30,000 nt of DNA from Botryococcus braunii (lineage: Eukaryota > Chlorophyta > Trebouxiophyceae). Below, one piece after another: positions 19,770 through 30,000 of the stretch (its first letter is position 1; each line of letters starts with the position of its first letter). The stretch lies in assembly GCA_002005505.1 (NCBI GenBank), contig KV908445.1, forward strand, positions 303,266 through 333,265. Direction: 5' to 3'. The position numbers were made by a program, and so were the translations under genes. The notes beneath the pieces are model-generated. The model searched no databases, had not been told where the DNA came from, and saw nothing but the letters and a program-made list of their open reading frames with translations.

Positions 19770-20463
19770 TGTGAAAGGTTATGGGCAATCGGCTTTCCCT
19801 GTACAAAGCAGACAGGTCGTCAATAGACGAAGTTACTCCAGCTACAGTCCGTACGACTGTCTGCTGAGTGCCACACACAACTGTCGGACAAGACTAGCAT
19901 CTGGTGATGCCCAGCATCTTTCACAACCAGTTCCGTTACATCATTATCTTGTACACAAGCACCGATCAAGCAATCACTAGAAAAGGCTCTAGACGGCTAC
20001 GTTCAAGTACATGCCTATACTCCCTGAAGTCACTGTCCCTTATCTGTTTGAGTGACTACAGGGTACACTAAGCTTGTTCACTCTCACAATAGCAACAATG
20101 ATACAACACACACTGCCGCACCGTACCTGTACAAAGCAGACAGGTCGTCAATAGACGAAGTTACTCCAGCTACAGTCCATACGACTGTCTGCTGAGTGCC
20201 ACACACAACTGTCGGACAAGACTAGCATCTGGTGATGCCCAGCATCTTTCACAACCAGTTGGTATTCACTCCGGTGGGGCAGCCTTAAGAGTTCATCCGA
20301 CAAACGTGTGATCTAGATAGGATTGTACCTTATGTTCGAAAACGTCCAGAATCTGCCGTGTCTCAAGGTACCTTATGTTCTCAATGGACCCATATCCTAA
20401 TAGTGCACACATGAAGATCACTTAAAGCACAAGGCATTCAATAATAATGTTCAGAACTCAACA
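19770..20463 (-). repeat. 5' LTR of element 2
   Basis: 694 bp, matching 13452-14145 at every position checked except 20179 (A instead of G). Contains internal duplications 19798-19932 and 20126-20260. Confidence 0.95.
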
Positions 20464-20468
20464 AAAGC
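20464..20468. repeat. Target-site duplication of element 2 (right)
   Basis: AAAGC, matching 13447-13451. Removing element 2 and one copy of this repeat leaves element 1's Gag-Pol frame continuous. Confidence 0.95.
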
Positions 20469-22830
20469 TGCAAATGGTCCCGGGGAGCTGAGCAGTATGG
20501 GTGGGTCTTGTTCAGTGACTGAGAGAAATGTAAGAGATGTGACCATGCAGAGTTCTTCTGGCAACCCGTCCAGTCAGAGCACTCCTGGACGGGACTGTGG
20601 TGGCAGCCACCGGTCAGAGGAAGCATCATATGCTTTCTCTGCACCAGCCAAACATGATTGTGAGCGGGAGACAGGATCTGCATCCTTGACTCCATGTAAG
20701 GGACGAGAGGAGGAGGTGAATCAGGAGCACAGACATTGTGGAGACAGACCAAATTACAAGTGCTCACTGAGAGGTACCTGTGCCTGGGAGAGTGATGTCA
20801 GAGATGTGAGGTCACTCCCAACAGTGACATGCAGTCGGTCTGAGAGGCATGTGGATCACATAAATCAGGGGAAGTATGCAGACACTCTGCCATATCCCGA
20901 TGTTGCTTGTGAGAGACCTGAAGAGTCTGAACTCTTGCAGGCATGTCAGAGTGTGTCTGAGGAGGTGAATCGGAAGTCTGGACAATGTGAAGGGATTCCA
21001 AATTACAAAGACTGTCCGAGAGGTACCTGTGCATGGGAGGATGATGTGAGGGATGAGCAGAGTAACTTGTGCAAAGCCAAGTGTGAGTCCAAGCGAGAGC
21101 GTGCTATGAGAGAGCATTCTACTTCTACTGGAGAGCCTGTGATGTGTAACTCAGCGAGTGTCAGTGGAAGAGTAGTGGGTTCTGGACAAAGTGAGAGAAA
21201 ATCAGGCAATTCAGAGGAAAAGCACACAGGTGTCAGATTTGGGAAAATTCACGTTCCCTCTAATTTGAGAGAAGCACAGATGTCTCCCCAGTGGGAATAC
21301 TGGAAGGCAGCTATGCAGGAAGAGCAAAATTCTCTAGATACTCATGAGGTCATGGAGTATGTTCCGAGACCTCGTGGACATAAGGTTATTCCAGTTCACT
21401 GGATATTTTCAGTGAAAATGGATGCACATGGCAATGTTGTGAGATTCAAGGCCAGATTAGTGGCACAGGGATGCAGACAAATCCCTGGAGTGGATGTGAT
21501 GGAGGTCTTTGCTCCTACTAGTAGCTATGGAGCTAGAAGAGCTCTGCTTGCTGTTGCTGCAAGAGAGGGCTGTGAAATTCATCAGGTGGACGTTAAGACC
21601 GCCTTTCTGAATGGTGAGCTCGAGGAGGAAGTATATGTAACGCAACCTCCTGGCTTTGAGAATGGTGATAAGAATATTGTGTGCCGATTGAGAAAGGCGT
21701 TGTATGGCCTGAAGCAGGCTCCACGTGCCTGGCACAAAACCCTGAATGACAAACTTGAAGTCATGGGGTATGAGGTGTGCAAGAGTGATGCGGGAGTGTA
21801 TGTGAGATGCTCTACTGATGGAGGAAAGTCCTATGTGCTGATCTATGTTGATGATCTTCTGATAGTTTCCAAGGGCATGTCAGAAATCGAGAGAGTGAAG
21901 GGACTTCTCAAGAAAGAATTCACCATCCATGATCTTGGGGAAGTGAAGGATTTCTTGGGATGTCAAGTGATGAGAGATAGAGATAAAGGGCTGATCACCC
22001 TGAGTTGCATCCCTAAAATCGATGCACTTGTAGAGAAATTTGGCTTGGATCTTGAGTCAGTGGGACCTGATACTCCCATGACAAAAGATTTCGTAATGTC
22101 CCAAAGGCCTGCACCGAGAGATGGGAGCGACAGCATTGGTGCTGGCAGTCCACTACCTCCAGGTCACCGTTACTGTGAGTTAGTAGGGTCTCTTCTGTAT
22201 ATAGCCAACACCACACGTCCCGATATAGCTCAGGCAGTAGGTGTATTGTCTCGTTATCGCATATCTCCCACCACAGCACATTGGAATGAAGCCATCCGTG
22301 TGTTGAAGTATCTGAAAGGAACCCGAGATTTGGTTCTAACTCTCGGAGGGGGGGAGATAGAGCTAGAAGGCTATGTGGATGCCGACTATGGAGGTGATCA
22401 GGATCATCGCTTCTCTACCACTGGCTTTGTCCTCACTGTGTTTGGAGGAGCAGTAGTGTGGGGAAGTAAAAAGCAATCTGCTGTTGCCACTTCAACAGTG
22501 GAGGCTGAATTCATGGCAGCAAGTGCTGTTGTGAAGGAAGCAAATTGGCTGAGAGGTTTCCTGGAGGAAATTGGAGTGTTACCGTGGATAGTGAAGATTC
22601 ATTGTGACAACCAAGGGTGTATAAACCACCTGAGGAATCCGGTGTACTCCAAACACACAAAGCATATTGCAATTAGCTGTCATTTCGCACGTGAAGCTAT
22701 TGCAAAGGGGCAGGTTGAATTCAAGTACATTCAATCTGCTAGAAATGTGGCTGACATTTTTACCAAACCACTAGTTAGACAAGTGTTTCTGGGACATCGT
22801 AACTCACTGGGACTGGCCAAGTTTCTGTGA
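20469..22830 (+). pseudogene. Element 1 linker, reverse transcriptase and RNase H (3' part of split Gag-Pol)
   Basis: Continues the frame interrupted at 13451 and ends at TGA 22828-22830, for about 1800 residues in total before the split. The first ATG in this part is at 20497, giving a free-standing 777-residue frame. Its first 250 residues are a Ser/Glu/Arg-rich linker containing two copies of a Cys module (NYK, RGTCAWE, DVRD). Reverse transcriptase begins near PSNLREAQ (about 253) and carries YVDD at 450-453. RNase H has DADY (Asp628), AEF, CDNQG and ADIFTKP. No stop or frameshift is present, so only the insertion disables the element. Without Gag, protease and integrase in cis, this part could only be expressed from a new promoter. 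Confidence 0.93.
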
Positions 22831-22848
22831 GGTAAAGGCAAGGGGAAG
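22831..22848 (+). promoter_or_regulatory. Polypurine tract of element 1
   Basis: GGTAAAGGCAAGGGGAAG lies between the Gag-Pol stop and the first base of the 3' LTR. It is purine-rich apart from a T and a C, and shares GCAAGGGGAAG with element 2. Confidence 0.87.
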
Positions 22849-23539
22849 TGTTGTGTTAATTAATTTTATGCCTTTCCCTCAGAGGAGTAATAATGGCAAG
22901 TCTCCGTATGAAGACAATACCAATTAGGAAAGAGAGGCAGAACCCTGAGTTCTGCCAGGCAATACATGCATTTGAACGAAGACTATCATAACGCAAGTTA
23001 CAGACACGTTTGTAGAAAGGAGGCATATGGGGCAAGCACGGATAGGGAAGGCACTTGGTTGGAACTATAGTGGCACTCCGGGTGTCTATCAATCAGTTGC
23101 TAACCAGTCCTTGACTTGTATATGTCCGTGCCTACTTAACAACGCACAAGTAGGAGGACATCGTCTAACACCCTCCGTGCCGCCACCATGCAGGTGACTT
23201 AATCCTTATTGTATTCCTGGATTTAGCACTCAGATGAACATTGTTAGAACATGTTAGACATATAGAGTTGAGTTTAGCTCATCGGACAAAGTAATGAACA
23301 CGACCTGGGTGAGAGCAGGTTAGGCGTGTTTGAACTGCGTCACCTTGTTAGGAGAGATGAGAGATATTGTAACACTTGGTTGGAACTATAGTGGCACTCC
23401 GGGTGTCTATCAATCAGTTGCTAACCAGTCCTTGACTTGTATATGTCCGTGCCTACTTAACAACGCACAAGTAGGAGGACATCGTCTAACACCCTCCGTG
23501 CCGCCACCATGCAGGATACGCCAAGCCCAGAATATTTCA
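22849..23539 (+). repeat. 3' LTR of element 1
   Basis: 691 bp. I found no difference from 9383-10073, including the internal 143-bp duplication (23052-23194 and 23373-23515). It is followed directly by the GCCAC target duplication. Confidence 0.95.
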
Positions 23540-23544
23540 GCCAC
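23540..23544. repeat. Target-site duplication of element 1 (right)
   Basis: GCCAC, identical to 9378-9382. Confidence 0.93.
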
Positions 23545-24035
23545 TTTCATGCATTCGGTTGTTATGTGGTTTAACACTTACTTAAACTACTTAAAGTAGA
23601 CACCGTGGTCGCGATTGTGATACATATCCCGCCGTCCTTTGGTTCCAATCTCGCCATCCTAGCCAGAAGATTGGCGCGTTGGGGGATGGTGGCCTTGGGT
23701 CAAAATTGCCAGTTGCGACTCTTCCTTGTTCATGGCAGCGCGTTTGAGTCCCAAATCTCCCCTGCCCTGCTGCGGTGATCCATGATTACGGATGGCCAAG
23801 CCGCGTTGAACATCGCTATGGCCTTCGATCGTTGATCACTTTTGGTGCAAGCTTCTGATCATAAAGCAGCAATTGCGGCAATGAAGTCGGATGTCATAGC
23901 GGCGGTCCAAGGTGACCTATCTATTCGTCGCCTTACCCGGTTGCATGTGTGTCACATTTTCTGAGTAACACAACCCTATACTAGGCTCATTGGGATATGA
24001 TACCGGTATGGGCACGCAGCAGAGGCTGACCCAAG
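23545..24035 (+). other. Upstream region of gene B
   Basis: About 490 bp between the retrotransposon and the gene B start codon. It should contain the promoter and 5' untranslated region. I see no clear TATA box or other site that I would defend. The LTR immediately upstream could contribute regulatory signals. Confidence 0.4.

Positions 24036-30000
<5,965 letters not shown>

Larger units (their letters stand above)
13452..20463 (-). mobile_element. Ty1/copia-type LTR retrotransposon, element 2 (nested, antisense)
   Basis: Complete 7,012-bp element in minus orientation. LTRs of 694 bp lie at 13452-14145 (3' LTR) and 19770-20463 (5' LTR), with a 5-bp target duplication AAAGC. Between them are a primer-binding site, a leader of about 380 bases, one uninterrupted Gag-Pol frame and a polypurine tract. 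The LTRs differ at one position that I can see (G at 13861, A at 20179), so it is young and structurally intact. It shares the first 15 bases of the primer-binding site, the GCAAGGGGAAG polypurine core and the domain layout with element 1. Its Gag and LTRs are clearly different, so it is a related but distinct family. Confidence 0.96.
9383..23539 (+). mobile_element. Ty1/copia-type LTR retrotransposon, element 1 (host of the nested element)
   Basis: Complete element bounded by 691-bp LTRs (9383-10073 and 22849-23539), each starting TG and ending CA. The 5-bp target duplication is GCCAC. Internal order is primer-binding site, leader with a 90-codon upstream frame, one Gag-Pol frame, polypurine tract, 3' LTR. 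The domain order protease, integrase, reverse transcriptase, RNase H defines the copia superfamily. The two LTRs look identical base for base when read side by side, so insertion is recent. A second element (13452-20463, antisense) splits Gag-Pol. Without it the element would be 7,140 bp (14,157 minus 7,012 and one 5-bp duplicate copy). Confidence 0.95.

Noticed and set aside
13447..20468. Possibility that element 2 captured a host gene
   Set aside because: All sequence between its LTRs is accounted for by leader, Gag-Pol and polypurine tract.

Overview
The window is nuclear DNA of a eukaryote. It has GT-AG introns, Ty1/copia-type LTR retrotransposons, very long (AC)n, (AG)n and (TA)n tracts, and no bacterial gene order. 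The host proteins are SGNH-hydrolase-like and several splice donors begin GTGC. Together these make me lean to a unicellular green alga, but this is a weak inference and the species cannot be fixed from the sequence.

Layout. (1) 1-3132: minisatellites and microsatellites surrounding the last exons of a host gene (gene A, plus strand). Its phase-compatible exons resemble the C-terminal beta-rich part of SGNH-hydrolase-like proteins. (2) 3133-9382: about 6 kb with no convincing gene. It holds a 25-bp triple repeat, a 21-bp minisatellite with a (TA)41 core, an island unusually rich in perfect palindromes (5320-6940), and compound microsatellites. (3) 9383-23539: two nested copia-type elements. 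Element 1 (plus strand, 691-bp LTRs, target duplication GCCAC) was entered by element 2 (minus strand, 13452-20463, 694-bp LTRs, target duplication AAAGC). Element 2 carries an uninterrupted 1737-residue Gag-Pol. Element 1's Gag-Pol is split between integrase and reverse transcriptase, and the frame is preserved across the insertion. Both elements place a primer-binding site for the anticodon arm of initiator tRNA-Met directly after the 5' LTR. (4) 23545-30000: about 490 bp of leader or promoter, then the first six exons of a second host gene (gene B, plus strand). It encodes a type II membrane-anchored SGNH/GDSL hydrolase and runs off the right edge.

The most unusual observation is a 90-codon open frame in the leader of element 1 (10142-10414). 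It begins with a near-copy of the histone H3 tail (RTKQTARKTT), carries a PPSY motif, and ends in an ATGA overlap with the gag start codon. Other points of interest are a U5 segment of element 2 that copies the primer tRNA and can pair with the primer-binding site, long internal duplications in both LTR families, the palindrome island, and a tandem array in gene B intron 5 that looks like repeated decayed copies of the exon 6 splice boundary.

How the parts relate: genes A and B appear to be head-to-tail members of one hydrolase family, with the nested retroelements and repeats between them. Element 1's 3' LTR lies about 500 bp upstream of the gene B start codon and could influence it. All splice models come from reading frame, phase and splice dinucleotides only.
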